Program-made: the position numbers and the translations under genes
Source of the DNA: Candidatus Methylomirabilis oxygeniifera
GTDB lineage: Bacteria; Methylomirabilota; Methylomirabilia; Methylomirabilales; Methylomirabilaceae
Length of the DNA stretch: 34,197 bases
Direction of reading: 5' to 3'
NCBI GenBank assembly: GCA_016190255.1
Contig: JACPQX010000134.1
Span: forward strand, 1-34,197
Notes under the pieces: model-generated
Database searches by the model: none
The model's input: the letters and a program-made list of their open reading frames with translations, nothing else
Told to the model about the DNA's origin: nothing
Shown: positions 15,753 through 24,126 of the stretch, piece by piece
Layout: the number at the start of each line of letters is the position of its first letter
How positions within the stretch are numbered: the stretch's first letter is position 1

Positions 15753-17040
15753 CACTCCCGTCCGGCGCCTCCCCGCCCAACCCGTAGGCCTCATGCAGCA
15801 CCTGCACGGGGTGGACAGGGCGCCTGCCGGTCCCCTGAAAAATGCGGAGGGCGGACAGGGGACAATCCGTGGCGACGAGATCGGGCTTCGCTGCCTCCAC
15901 GGCGTTCAGCAGCGGCTTGGCCCATTTCAGCGACAGCTCATGGTACTGGGCCTTCATGCCCCAGGTCCCGTCCACCGCCGAGCATTTCTCGATCAGATCG
16001 ACCTTTGCCCCGGTGAGCTCCATCAGATCTCTCGACTTGAAACCGATGTTCTGGGCTTTCAGGTGACATGGAAGCTGATACGCAATGGTCCCCGGCCTGC
16101 TGCAAAACTCCGTGCTCAGCCTCCCCTGGCCATGTAGTCGCATCAGATACTCGCTGAGATCGAAGGTGTGGGCTGACACCTGCCGGCTGGCCTCATCTTC
16201 CAATAGGGCTGGATACTCCTGTTTGAACATATAACTGCACGTCGGTCCCGGCACGACGACATCGAACCCGGCCTTGATCCGCTCGCCCAGGACCCGGACA
16301 TTGGCCCGGGCAGCCTCCAGGGCCGACTTCAGATCGCCTCCGTCCAGGGCCGGCATGCCGCAACACCGTGGGTATTCGACCGCGACCTCAATCCGGTTCT
16401 TGGTCAATACCCGGGCGGCGGCCTGACCCACGGCGACGTCGGTATAATTGACTGAACACGTCGGGTACAAGACGACCTTGCCCTGGGGGAGGCCGCCAGT
16501 CACGCCCGCCCGCTTGCCTTCCCGGCGGAACCAGCGATCGAACGGCTCCGACGCGTATCCCGGGAGCGGCCACTCTCGGTGAATCCCAAGAGTCGCTTCC
16601 ATGAGGCGGCGGCTCCATCGTGCTCGGTTCAACCGGTTGAACAACGGGGCAGACACGGCGGCCAGTCGCCCGATCAGATCGGCCCGCCCCAGGAACCTGT
16701 CTTGGAGGGAGACGCCTTCTTGTCTCGCGTGAACGACCTTTTGCCTGAGCATCAGACGCGGGAAATCGATGGCCCACCGGTGCGGAGGTGTATAGGGGCA
16801 GTGGTTATAGCACAGTTTACATTGATAGCATTCGTCTCCCACCATCCGCAGATCCCCTGTCCCAAGCTTGTCGGCCTCGCCATCCACCTGTTCATCATCG
16901 AGGCGGCGAAAGAGGGTGTTGAACGACGGGCAGAGGGGATAGCACCGCCGGCAGCCGTTACAGATATCGAAGACCCGGCGCAGCTCCTTGTCTAGAGCCG
17001 ACCCGCTCCAGAACTGTTCCGATGTCAGGTTGAAACCCAT
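15739..17040 (-). CDS. CCG-domain iron-sulfur oxidoreductase (GlpC/HdrD-like)
   Basis: About 433 residues. Two [4Fe-4S] motifs lie near the N-terminus: C27, C30, C33, C37 and C71, C74, C77, C81. The rest is the cysteine-rich tandem region of the heterodisulfide-reductase/GlpC type: PTCSVNYTD, YPRCCGMPALDGGD and VVPGPTCSYMF in the first repeat. The second has QLPCHLKAQNIG and EKCSAVDGTWG, where the usual CCG pair is reduced to a single Cys. ATG at 17040 is preferred (GGGAG 8 bases upstream) over a GTG at 17067 without a good site. It sits between rubrerythrin and DUF3501. It probably transfers electrons within that module; the partner is unknown. Confidence 0.83.
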   Translation of the reverse strand: MGFNLTSEQFWSGSALDKELRRVFDICNGCRRCYPLCPSFNTLFRRLDDEQVDGEADKLGTGDLRMVGDECYQCKLCYNHCPYTPPHRWAIDFPRLMLRQKVVHARQEGVSLQDRFLGRADLIGRLAAVSAPLFNRLNRARWSRRLMEATLGIHREWPLPGYASEPFDRWFRREGKRAGVTGGLPQGKVVLYPTCSVNYTDVAVGQAAARVLTKNRIEVAVEYPRCCGMPALDGGDLKSALEAARANVRVLGERIKAGFDVVVPGPTCSYMFKQEYPALLEDEASRQVSAHTFDLSEYLMRLHGQGRLSTEFCSRPGTIAYQLPCHLKAQNIGFKSRDLMELTGAKVDLIEKCSAVDGTWGMKAQYHELSLKWAKPLLNAVEAAKPDLVATDCPLSALRIFQGTGRRPVHPVQVLHEAYGLGGEAPDGSETSS

Positions 17041-17180
17041 GTCGGTGTCTCCCTGCTTACCGTCCACACTCCCCGAAAGACTGTGCTATTCGATCCCCCT
17101 CGCCCCTGGCCGGAGGAGAGTGAAAGGCGGTTGGAGCAGATGGTCCTGCTGCCCCAACCGCCAGCAATGAGTGGTTCGCT

Positions 17181-17627
17181 CTAAATAGCGGCCGCGGGCT
17201 CCTTGCCCGAGATCTGGGTGAACCCCTTGGTGAACCGGCCCGCATGGGATTTCTCCGCCTTGGCCAAGGTCTCGAACCACTCCGCCAGCTCTTCAAAACC
17301 CTCGGTTCGAGCGGTCTTAGCCATCCCGGGGTACATCTCTGTGTATTCGTAGGTCTCCCCCTCAATTGCGGACCTGAGATTCTTCTCCGTGCTCCCGAAG
17401 GGGACATTGGTCACGGGGTCGCCCACTTCCTTGAGGAAATCCATGTGGCCGAAGGCGTGGCCCGTTTCTGCCTCTGCCGTGTCGCGGAAGAGGCCGCCTA
17501 TGTCGGGGTATCCCTCGATATCCGCGACCCGAGCGAAATAGAGATAGCGGCGGTTCGCCTGTGATTCGCCTGCGAAGGCGTGCTTCAGGTTTTCCAGGCT
17601 CTTGGTTCCTTTCAGTCCTTTTACCAT
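17181..17627 (-). CDS. Rubrerythrin (diiron domain only)
   Basis: 148 residues, a ferritin-like four-helix protein that reduces peroxide at a diiron site. Expected ligands: E21 ([11 protein letters not shown]), E54 and H57 (AETGHAFGH), E91/E94 in [12 protein letters not shown], and E125 with H128 (AEKSHAGRF). The protein ends at residue 148 with no C-terminal rubredoxin CxxC domain, so an external electron donor is needed, perhaps the neighbouring iron-sulfur protein. The ATG at 17627 follows GGAGGAG by 6 bases; the frame is open upstream but without a comparable site. It lies downstream of the PerR-like gene in the same direction. Confidence 0.92.
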   Translation of the reverse strand: MVKGLKGTKSLENLKHAFAGESQANRRYLYFARVADIEGYPDIGGLFRDTAEAETGHAFGHMDFLKEVGDPVTNVPFGSTEKNLRSAIEGETYEYTEMYPGMAKTARTEGFEELAEWFETLAKAEKSHAGRFTKGFTQISGKEPAAAI

Positions 17628-17756
17628 GATCGTCTCCTCCTTGGTTGTTTTCGGATTGAGCGTGTGTCGGCAAGGCGGCGGGCGGGGATCCTCGGCACTT
17701 CCTCTCCACTCGCGATTCACCCCATTGTTCGCCGGCCAGCCAGTTCGGTTGAGCCC

Positions 17757-18200
17757 TCAGTGATTCATTGCCCCTGATGATCGACAGTCAGCGCAATAGC
17801 CGTAAAATTCCACTCGATGACCCAGTACTTGGAACCGATCCTTCACCGCTGCTCGCGGGAGCTTTACCCGGCCTAGCGCCGCCTCGAAGACATCGATAAT
17901 GCGCTTACAGGCGATGCAGACGGCATGGTGATGAGGTACCGGGTCGGTCTCGTAACGAGCCGCCTCGAGACCATGGCCGACGGGTGAAACGACCTTCAGG
18001 CGCACCAGCGCTTCCATGGTCTGGTAGACGGTGTTCAGAGAGATCATCGGAAACCGCTGGCGGACCTCCTGGTAGATCTGATCGACCGTCGGGTGGCCAC
18101 CACGTTCACAGATAGCCTCGAAGACCGCGACTCGCTGAGGCGTGACCTTTCGACCCGATGCCCTGAACCGTTCTGTGATCGTCCTGACAGTCAGCTTCAC
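17757..18200 (-). CDS. perR: Fur-family repressor, PerR-like
   Basis: 147 residues. The N-terminal winged helix (about 15-75; HPTVDQIYQEVRQRFPMISLNTVYQTMEAL) and C-terminal dimerisation domain match the Fur family. Two CxxC pairs (C95/C98 and C136/C139) form the structural zinc site. Candidate regulatory ligands are H36, D86, the HHH at 90-92 and D103; Asp rather than Glu at these positions is characteristic of peroxide-sensing PerR. The start is a GTG at 18200. Rubrerythrin follows 129 bases later in the same direction. An inverted repeat overlaps its promoter, so autoregulation is likely. Fur versus PerR is inferred from residues and neighbours. Confidence 0.82.
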   Translation of the reverse strand: MKLTVRTITERFRASGRKVTPQRVAVFEAICERGGHPTVDQIYQEVRQRFPMISLNTVYQTMEALVRLKVVSPVGHGLEAARYETDPVPHHHAVCIACKRIIDVFEAALGRVKLPRAAVKDRFQVLGHRVEFYGYCADCRSSGAMNH

Positions 18201-18246
18201 CGTCTTACCCCCGCCTCTCTCGTTCCCCGGTCGTTTGGTGGATGAT

Positions 18247-18258
18247 ATTACTAGGAAT
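18247..18258. promoter_or_regulatory. Inverted repeat at the perR promoter (candidate PerR/Fur operator)
   Basis: ATTACTAGGAAT is centred on CTAG with one mismatched pair, in an A/T-rich stretch just downstream of the -10 element of perR. The position suits autorepression. It is not a good match to the textbook Fur or PerR box. Confidence 0.35.
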
Positions 18259-18260
18259 CA

Positions 18261-18288
18261 TTATTATTAAGGAGCGTTTACTTGTCAA
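18261..18288 (-). promoter_or_regulatory. Sigma-70 promoter of perR
   Basis: Minus-strand TTGACA (18288-18283), 16 bases, then TAATAA (18266-18261). It lies about 60 bases ahead of the GTG start. The surrounding A/T content is clearly higher than in the genes either side. Confidence 0.6.
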
Positions 18289-18482
18289 GAAAAAATCTGC
18301 TACCTGATCAGATTAGTTCGCCCAAGTTCTAAGCATCGGCAAATTCCTTTGCCTATTTCACAGTCAGTACAGAACCAACGAGAAGCGCCTAGAGTGCGCC
18401 TTGCCCTGTTCGGAGACCGCACCAGTCTTGAATTTACCGGAGTTTTCATCTGCCTGTGCAAGGTCAGACCATTTCTGATGAC

Positions 18483-18498
18483 TGGCACAGAACCTGCT
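18483..18498 (+). promoter_or_regulatory. Sigma-54 (-24/-12) promoter of the first ammonium transporter gene
   Basis: TGGCAC, five bases, then CTGCT, with GG and GC exactly at the -24/-12 spacing and one mismatch to TGGCAC-N5-TTGCW. Transcription would start near 18509, about 80 bases before the transporter gene. A GCGC-N7-GCGC dyad at 18385-18399, roughly 100 bases upstream, could be an activator site, but this is weak. Confidence 0.68.
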
Positions 18499-18591
18499 CA
18501 CCCATCATAGTCGGGTATTTTCTACAGAAATGTACCGACCGACTCATGCAACACTCGATCTCGATTTCCCACACAGGGAGGAGGAACACCA

Positions 18592-19971
18592 GTGCGAAAA
18601 CGACAGATGATGAAGGCTTCGATCCTGCTTCTCCTGGGCGCAGCACTCCTCATCGCGCCGGCGATGGTTCTCGCACAGCAGGCCCCGCCTCCAGCCGCTC
18701 CCTCCGAAGCGCCGGCAGCCGCGTCGGCCGTATCGGCGCCCCCAAAGATCGACTCGGGAGATACCGCTTGGATGTTGACCTCTTCGGCCCTGGTCCTGCT
18801 GATGACCGCGCCCGGGCTCGCCCTCTTTTACGGTGGACTTGTCCGCCGAAAGAACGCGCTCGGCACGATCATGCACAGCTTTATCATCCTGGCGCTTATC
18901 ACCATACAGTGGGCGTTGTGGGGGTACAGCCTCGCCTTCGGACCGGATAGGGGGGGCATCATCGGCAGTCTGGCTTGGGTCGGCCTCCGCGGCGTGGGGC
19001 TTGACCCCAATCCCGACTATGGGGCCACCATTCCCCACCAGGCCTTTATGGTCTATCAGATGATGTTCGCCGTGATCACCCCGGCTCTCATTACCGGGGC
19101 CTTCGCCGAGCGAATGAAGTTCAGCTCCTTCCTGGTCTTCACTCTCCTGTGGGCCACCTTTATCTATGACCCGCTGGCGCACTGGGTCTGGGCCATCGGT
19201 GGGTGGATACGCAAGATGGGGGCGCTTGACTTCGCCGGCGGAACCGTCGTCCACATCAGTTCAGGCGTGTCGGCCCTCGCGGCTGCCATGCTCATCGGGC
19301 GCCGCCGCGGCTACCCGCAGGAGCCGATGCCGCCACATAACCTGACGATGACGGTGACGGGCGCCTCCCTGCTCTGGTTCGGCTGGTTCGGATTCAACGC
19401 AGGGAGCGCCATCGCCGCCAACAAGCTGGCGACGAACGCCTTCGTGGTCACGCATCTCGCGACAGCGGCCGCAGCCCTGGCCTGGATGCTCGCAGAGTGG
19501 AGTTCCAGGGGCAAGCCCACCGTCCTCGGCGCAGCGAGCGGCGCGGTCGCCGGACTCGTGGCCATCACGCCGGCGTCGGGATTTGTCGGCCCGATGCCGG
19601 CCATCGCCATCGGGGCCGGCGCGGGGGTGTTTTGCTACTCCGCCTGCATTCTGAAGACGCGTCTGGGCTACGACGACTCGCTTGACGTGGTCGGCGTCCA
19701 TGGCGTCGGCGGAACGTGGGGGGCCCTGGCGACGGGGCTGTTCGCCTCCAAGGCAGTCAACCCTGACGGGGCGGATGGGCTGTTCTTCGGCAATCCTGGC
19801 CAGTTGGGGATACAGGCGATCGCCGTCCTGGCCACTTGGGTCTTCGCGTTCGTCGGGACGATTATCCTATTGAAGATCGTCGATGCGATCATGGGCCTCA
19901 GGGTCAGCCAGGATGAAGAGCAGGTCGGAATCGATTTGAGCCAGCACGACGAGAACGCCTACGCCTTGTGA
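18592..19971 (+). CDS. amtB: Ammonium transporter (Amt/MEP/Rh family), copy 1
   Basis: 459 residues. An N-terminal signal peptide ([18 protein letters not shown]) and a Pro/Ala-rich linker precede the Amt domain with about eleven hydrophobic helices. Family motifs: [44 protein letters not shown], then VVHISSG with one of the pore twin histidines and [15 protein letters not shown] with the other. The GTG at 18592 follows GGAGGAGG by 7 bases. It is preceded by a sigma-54 promoter, consistent with nitrogen-limitation control. No GlnK/PII gene is in the window. A hairpin and then a NifA-like regulator gene follow. Confidence 0.93.
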   Translation: MRKRQMMKASILLLLGAALLIAPAMVLAQQAPPPAAPSEAPAAASAVSAPPKIDSGDTAWMLTSSALVLLMTAPGLALFYGGLVRRKNALGTIMHSFIILALITIQWALWGYSLAFGPDRGGIIGSLAWVGLRGVGLDPNPDYGATIPHQAFMVYQMMFAVITPALITGAFAERMKFSSFLVFTLLWATFIYDPLAHWVWAIGGWIRKMGALDFAGGTVVHISSGVSALAAAMLIGRRRGYPQEPMPPHNLTMTVTGASLLWFGWFGFNAGSAIAANKLATNAFVVTHLATAAAALAWMLAEWSSRGKPTVLGAASGAVAGLVAITPASGFVGPMPAIAIGAGAGVFCYSACILKTRLGYDDSLDVVGVHGVGGTWGALATGLFASKAVNPDGADGLFFGNPGQLGIQAIAVLATWVFAFVGTIILLKIVDAIMGLRVSQDEEQVGIDLSQHDENAYAL

Positions 19972-19986
19972 GCATGCGACCCCGGC

Positions 19987-20025
19987 ACGCGGCGCCCCCC
20001 TCGCCACCCGGAATGGGCGCTGCGT
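19987..20025 (+). other. Hairpin between amt and the GAF-Fis regulator gene
   Basis: ACGCGGCGCCC and GGGCGCTGCGT pair over 11 positions with one G-T, around a 17-base loop. No T-run follows, so it probably attenuates or stabilises rather than ends transcription. The downstream ribosome binding site (GGGAG) is 15 bases further on. Confidence 0.45.
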
Positions 20026-20042
20026 ACCGGGGGGGAGCTTGA

Positions 20043-20789
20043 GTGGGACTACCCAGTATGGCAGTGCGGAGCGAAAAGGTCAGGCTTGACCAGAAGACCG
20101 TCGGGTTCAGTGCCCTCTACGAAATTACCAAGATCTTGGGGGACCCGATGGATCTGCCGCAGGGGTTTACAGCCATCCTCAGAATCCTCAACTCATTCAT
20201 GGGGATGACCAAAGGCGCCCTCAGCCTGTATGACCTAAAACGCCGCGAGCTCAGCATCGAAGCCGCATTCGGCATGACGGACGAGGAGCAGCATCGTGGT
20301 CGCTATCGTCTCGGAGAAGGGATCACCGGAAAGGTGATGAAGCTTGGCATCCCGATGGCCATTCCCGATATCAGCAAGGAGCCCCATTTCCTGAACAAAA
20401 CCCGGGCCCGCGAGGCTCGCGATTTGCACGGGATCGCATTCATCTGTCTGCCCATCAAGATCGCCGGGGAGATTCTGGGGGTTCTCAGCGTTGAACGCCC
20501 TTCCCGAGACGCACGAGCATCGGTGGAAGAGGATCTCCGGGTGTTGACCGTGGTCGCCTCGCTGATCGGTCACGCGGTAAAGCTTCGCCGTGAGCAGGCC
20601 CGCAACCTGGAGGCATTGGACGGCTGGAAGGGGTTGCGCGATCTCGAACGGGAGTTGGTCATGATGGCCCTGAAGGAGACCGCCGGTGTGCAGGTGAAGG
20701 CCGCCGCCCGGTTGGGCATCACGCCGAGGCAGCTCGCCTACAAGATGCAGAAGCACCGGATCATCAAAGAGTTCCGGATCGAAAGCTGA
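20043..20789 (+). CDS. NifA-like GAF plus Fis-HTH protein lacking the AAA+ domain
   Basis: 248 residues. Residues about 20-185 are a GAF domain with segments characteristic of NifA: ALYEITKILGDPMDLP, RYRLGEGITGKVMKLGIP and IPDISKEPHFLNKTRA. Residues about 200-245 are a Fis-type helix-turn-helix close to the NifA C-terminus (ALKETAGVQVKAAARLGITPRQLAYKMQKHRI). The central AAA+ ATPase that contacts sigma-54 is absent; only about 20 residues join the two domains, with no sign of a frameshift. It cannot remodel sigma-54 polymerase by itself, and may act as a sensor-DNA-binding modulator or antagonist. The GTG at 20043 has GGAG upstream. Probably co-transcribed with amt. Confidence 0.82.
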   Translation: MGLPSMAVRSEKVRLDQKTVGFSALYEITKILGDPMDLPQGFTAILRILNSFMGMTKGALSLYDLKRRELSIEAAFGMTDEEQHRGRYRLGEGITGKVMKLGIPMAIPDISKEPHFLNKTRAREARDLHGIAFICLPIKIAGEILGVLSVERPSRDARASVEEDLRVLTVVASLIGHAVKLRREQARNLEALDGWKGLRDLERELVMMALKETAGVQVKAAARLGITPRQLAYKMQKHRIIKEFRIES

Positions 20790-21107
20790 CCGTCCCCGCC
20801 CCTCGCCACCCCCTATTAATCCAGGTAAATCTTACATGTCTCGGGATGCGGATTCCGGTATCTTCTTGCGGCGATTTGAGCATTTGGTCAGATTCACACA
20901 GCCCGCCTCCGCGTGAAAATTTCCAACCTACTCCAATAGTTAGCCATCGCTAGACCACCCTATCGGGCACTTAGGCACCTGGATTGCCTTTGTATAGAGT
21001 TGGAACCTATGCCACGCTTCAGTTATGACAGAAGCATGAGGAGTACAATAGGTGCGGCGTCTCGGCTGAGTGGGTTTCAAAGTGAACCGGCACAATCTAA
21101 AGGAAAG
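20790..21107. other. Gap without a recognised gene
   Basis: About 318 bases, less GC-rich than its surroundings. The hydrolase frame is open from a TTG at 20999, but without a ribosome site. A weak TTAGGC-16-TATAGA pair (20971-20998) could be a promoter. No terminator, repeat or RNA gene is evident. Confidence 0.3.
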
Positions 21108-22160
21108 ATGATGTTAAGAGACAGGCTGGTCTCAGCCATTATCAAGGTTCTCACCAAGCCGTCGCAGAAGGGGCCGACTTGGCCCTACAACGACCTGGAG
21201 AGCCTGAAACGGCACATCCGGAAGGGGGATGTGCTCCTGGTCGAGGGCGACCAGAGGGTCAGTGAGGTCATCAAATACCTCACCCAAAGCATCTGGTCTC
21301 ACGCCGCCCTCTACATCGGAGACAAGTTGCTGCGGGAAGTGCACGGGTACAGGACCACGGTGCTCCGGCAGTTCGGCGAAGAGGCGAAGTATCTGGTCAT
21401 CGAGGCACTGCTCGACGAGGGGGTGGCGGCCTCCCCCCTTTCCAAGTATATCGACTCCACGATTCGCGTCTGCCGTCCCCACGGCTTGAAACCCGAAGCG
21501 CTCCAGACCACCCTCAACACGGTGATCGGCCATCTGGGGGACCAATACGACACCAAACACATCTTCGACCTTGCCCGTTATTTCTTCCCGGTCAACCTGA
21601 TCCCGAGGAGATTCCGAAAGGCGGCCCTCCATCTTGGAAGCAGCGTCCCCACCCAAGTCATCTGCTCAAGCCTGATCGCAGAGGCCTTCCAGATGGTGCG
21701 CTTCCCCATTCTGCCCGAGAGGCTTTCCGGAGAGCCGCTGTCGGATCGACGGAGGCTATCCCTGCGGGAGGCGATATTCAGACAGGGGAGGCCGGAATAC
21801 GCCGGCATCTTTCGGATGCCGCATCCGACCCTTATCACCGCGCGCGACTTCGACCTCTCGCCCTATTTTGAGACCATCGAGTTCAATCTCATCGAAGGGG
21901 CCAAGTTCGACTACCGGCGGCTTATCTGGGCTGATGAGCAGTGTCCTCCGACACCTCAATTGCCCTCGCCGGAACCCCGCAAGCCGGACCTTCCTATGAG
22001 GTCGATCTTTCACGGACCAGGGGCACACCGGGCCTGGAACCAGATGAACGAGCTGGTGGGGGGCGGGATGAGGCTGTGGGGGCGATGCTTGATGAAGAGC
22101 CGTCGTACGGTCTTCTCATGGACTCGGAGGATCAGGTCGTCTCATACCCAACGAGCCTAG
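21108..22160 (+). CDS. YiiX/YebB-like permuted papain-fold cysteine hydrolase
   Basis: About 350 residues, no signal peptide. Features of the permuted NlpC/P60 group are present: RKGDVLLVEG, then SIWSHAALYIGD with the candidate catalytic His (H65), and later VPTQVICSSLIAEAFQ with the candidate nucleophile (C186). This His-before-Cys order is diagnostic of the permuted fold. The substrate is unknown; family members act on amide or thioester bonds. The start is the first of two ATGs at 21108, just after AAAGGAAAG. The last 60 or so residues are low in similarity to anything I recognise and rich in Arg, so a late frameshift is possible. Confidence 0.7.
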   Translation: MMLRDRLVSAIIKVLTKPSQKGPTWPYNDLESLKRHIRKGDVLLVEGDQRVSEVIKYLTQSIWSHAALYIGDKLLREVHGYRTTVLRQFGEEAKYLVIEALLDEGVAASPLSKYIDSTIRVCRPHGLKPEALQTTLNTVIGHLGDQYDTKHIFDLARYFFPVNLIPRRFRKAALHLGSSVPTQVICSSLIAEAFQMVRFPILPERLSGEPLSDRRRLSLREAIFRQGRPEYAGIFRMPHPTLITARDFDLSPYFETIEFNLIEGAKFDYRRLIWADEQCPPTPQLPSPEPRKPDLPMRSIFHGPGAHRAWNQMNELVGGGMRLWGRCLMKSRRTVFSWTRRIRSSHTQRA

Positions 22161-22163
22161 CGA

Positions 22164-22191
22164 TGTCGGTCCTGGGTCGTGGGTCGTAAGG
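22164..22191. repeat. Degenerate 7-bp periodic repeat (site 4)
   Basis: TGTCGGT, CCTGGGT, CGTGGGT, CGTAAGG in seven-base phase, directly after the hydrolase stop codon. Confidence 0.5.
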
Positions 22192-22263
22192 CATCCACTT
22201 GACATGCTGTGACTCGAATGGTAATGTCTACTTGAGATTGGAGCGCTCAAAGGTCAGTGTAGG

Positions 22264-22563
22264 ATGCGGCGATCACGTAGGCTAAGTCGGGCACTTTTGA
22301 GATGCTTCGCGATCAGCGCCACAGTCGCGATTGCTCTCGCCTGCCCCGTCGGCATGGTGGCTCATGCTCATATGTCGCAGATGATGGGCCACGAAATGCC
22401 CACCCAGGGTCCGGAGGCGATGTGTGGTACGCTGTGTGGCGTTCTCCCAGATCCTGTCGGCGTTGAGTCGCAAGGATTTCTCCTCGGACAGATTCCCGTT
22501 CCCCCAGCTCCAAATCCATCTTCGTCGGTCCGGCCGATCTTCCACCCCCCTCCTCTCGCCTGA
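22264..22563 (+). CDS. Small exported Met/His/Cys protein of the metal-efflux locus
   Basis: 99 residues, function unknown. A basic N-terminus and hydrophobic core end in VAHA, a likely signal-peptidase site around residue 35. The mature part begins with HMSQMMGHEMP (two His and four Met within 11 residues) and has MCGTLC with C54 and C58, then a proline-rich tail. These residues could bind Cu(I) or another soft metal. It precedes the TolC, adaptor and RND pump genes in the same direction. A CusF-like chaperone or sensor role is an inference; there is no CusF fold signature. AAAGG lies about 10 bases ahead of the ATG. Confidence 0.6.
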   Translation: MRRSRRLSRALLRCFAISATVAIALACPVGMVAHAHMSQMMGHEMPTQGPEAMCGTLCGVLPDPVGVESQGFLLGQIPVPPAPNPSSSVRPIFHPPPLA

Positions 22564-22644
22564 TCTCTCTCTACAAGATCTGAACGCTTCCGGTCGCCAC
22601 GCCCACGCTCGGGCCGCTTGACGCGCTGTTGCCGGCGTATTCTT

Positions 22645-22719
22645 CCCCTCACCCTAACCCTCTCCCCAGCTGGGGAGAGGGGACAATACGGGAGCCCTCT
22701 CTCCACCCCGGGGAGGGGG
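22645..22719. repeat. Dispersed C/G-rich palindromic element
   Basis: Starts with CCCTCAC, CCTAACC and then a perfect 24-bp palindrome (22658-22681) centred on CCCCAGCTGGGG. A second, imperfect hairpin of the same flavour lies at 22695-22719. A related arm sequence is at 15018-15052. Elements of this type are common intergenic repeats in many bacteria; this one may also act as a transcription barrier between the small gene and the TolC gene. Confidence 0.6.
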
Positions 22720-22822
22720 AACGGTGCGGAAACCCTCTCGCTCGCGGGAAAAGGCGAGCAGCGGGCGCTGGCGACCACATATGCCAATCCGATTTCTCGA
22801 CACTCGTTCGAGAGGTGAAGCG

Positions 22823-24112
22823 ATGCCTCATCGGAACTCTCTACTGACTGGAACTCTGCTCCTGCTGTTAGCGATCACGCCTTGCGCTGCGCAGCAATCG
22901 CTGACGTTGACGTTGGAAGCCGCACCAACGCTCTCCGACCTGATCACAGAAGCGCTCAGGTCGAACCCCTTGATCCTTGCAGCCCGCAAAGCAGTTGAGG
23001 CCGCTCAGGCCAGGATCATTCCAGCCCGATCTCTCGACGATCCTGAGCTGAATCTCGAAAGTTGGGCCATTCCCATCAGTCAGCCTACGAACCTGAATCA
23101 GGCCAATATGCACATGGTGAACCTCCGCCAGCGGTTCCCGTTCCCCGGCAAGCTTCGACTACGCGGAGAGGTGGCCTCCCAGGAGGAGACCATGGCGGTG
23201 GCCCGCTACCGAGCAAAGGAGCGAGAGGTCATCGCTGCGGTCAAAAAGGGCTACTACGATCTGTTCATGGCGGATCGGAACATTCAGATCACCAACGAAC
23301 AGCTTGAGATCCACGAACGGGCCCTGCGAGCGACCGAGGCCAGGTACACCGTTGGTAAGACCTCTCAAGCCGATGTAGTGAGGGCGCAGGTAGAACACAG
23401 CGATATCATCAACCGCCTGATCGTCGCAGAGCAGGAGCGGGAATCGGCCGAGGCGAAACTCAACGTGCTGCTCAACCGCCCGACCGATGCGCGGATCGGC
23501 AGGACCGCTGAGCTGGAGCCGTCACCCGCCACGACACTTGAGCAAAATGAGCTCTACCGGCTCACGATCGAGTCAAGCCCGGAGCTCCGAGAGGCCGCCT
23601 CTGGCGTGAAGCGTGCAGAGCTTTCCCATGAGCTGGCAATACGAAATCAGAGATACCCCGACTTCATGCTCGGCCTCGGTTACTGGTACACCCCACAGGG
23701 GAACTTCCAGCACACCTATTCTGGGATGCTCACCCTGACGATTCCATTCTTCTGGACGAAGGCCAAGCACGACAAAGAGGTCGAAGAGGCATCCGCGCAG
23801 ATCGGCAGAGCGGAGGCCGGCTACCGGGCCATGAAAAACCTCGCGTTCCTCGAGGTCCGGGACAACCTGCTCAAGTTGAACGCCGCCCGGAAATCGCTGA
23901 CCCTGTATCGGACCGGCTTGCTTCCCCTGACCGAGTTGTCGTTGAAGGCCGCCGAGGCGGCCTATCAGACCGGTCGCCTGGAATTTACCGGGTTGCTGGA
24001 GGCCGAGCGCGCCCTTCGGGATGTCCGTCTTGGCTACTATCGAGCCGTTGTCACTCTCGAACAAAGTCTGGCCGATCTCGAGCGGGCGGTTGGCCGCGAC
24101 ATCTTTCAGTAG
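22823..24112 (+). CDS. TolC-family outer-membrane channel (CusC/CzcC-type)
   Basis: About 429 residues with a signal peptide (LLTGTLLLLLAITPCAAQQ). It has the two-fold repeated helical layout of TolC proteins: AALRSNP-like LITEALRSNPLILAARKAVEAAQARI near the N-terminus, RYTVGKTSQADVVRAQVE in the first half, and the matching AYQTGRLEFTGLLEAERALRDV in the second. It forms the outer-membrane exit duct for the adaptor and pump encoded next. ATG at 22823 has GAGG 7 bases ahead; the frame is open to 22724 but without a good site. The adaptor gene follows after 14 bases. Confidence 0.87.
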   Translation: MPHRNSLLTGTLLLLLAITPCAAQQSLTLTLEAAPTLSDLITEALRSNPLILAARKAVEAAQARIIPARSLDDPELNLESWAIPISQPTNLNQANMHMVNLRQRFPFPGKLRLRGEVASQEETMAVARYRAKEREVIAAVKKGYYDLFMADRNIQITNEQLEIHERALRATEARYTVGKTSQADVVRAQVEHSDIINRLIVAEQERESAEAKLNVLLNRPTDARIGRTAELEPSPATTLEQNELYRLTIESSPELREAASGVKRAELSHELAIRNQRYPDFMLGLGYWYTPQGNFQHTYSGMLTLTIPFFWTKAKHDKEVEEASAQIGRAEAGYRAMKNLAFLEVRDNLLKLNAARKSLTLYRTGLLPLTELSLKAAEAAYQTGRLEFTGLLEAERALRDVRLGYYRAVVTLEQSLADLERAVGRDIFQ

Positions 24113-24126
24113 GGAGGAGGATCATC

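Noticed and set aside
17089-17130. C/G-rich stretch after the rubrerythrin gene resembling the dispersed palindromic element
   Set aside because: The two halves pair poorly and no full copy of the element can be traced.
18300-18488. A 62-codon minus-strand frame between perR and amt
   Set aside because: No ribosome site, no recognisable fold, and it covers the region that contains the sigma-54 promoter; more likely non-coding regulatory DNA.
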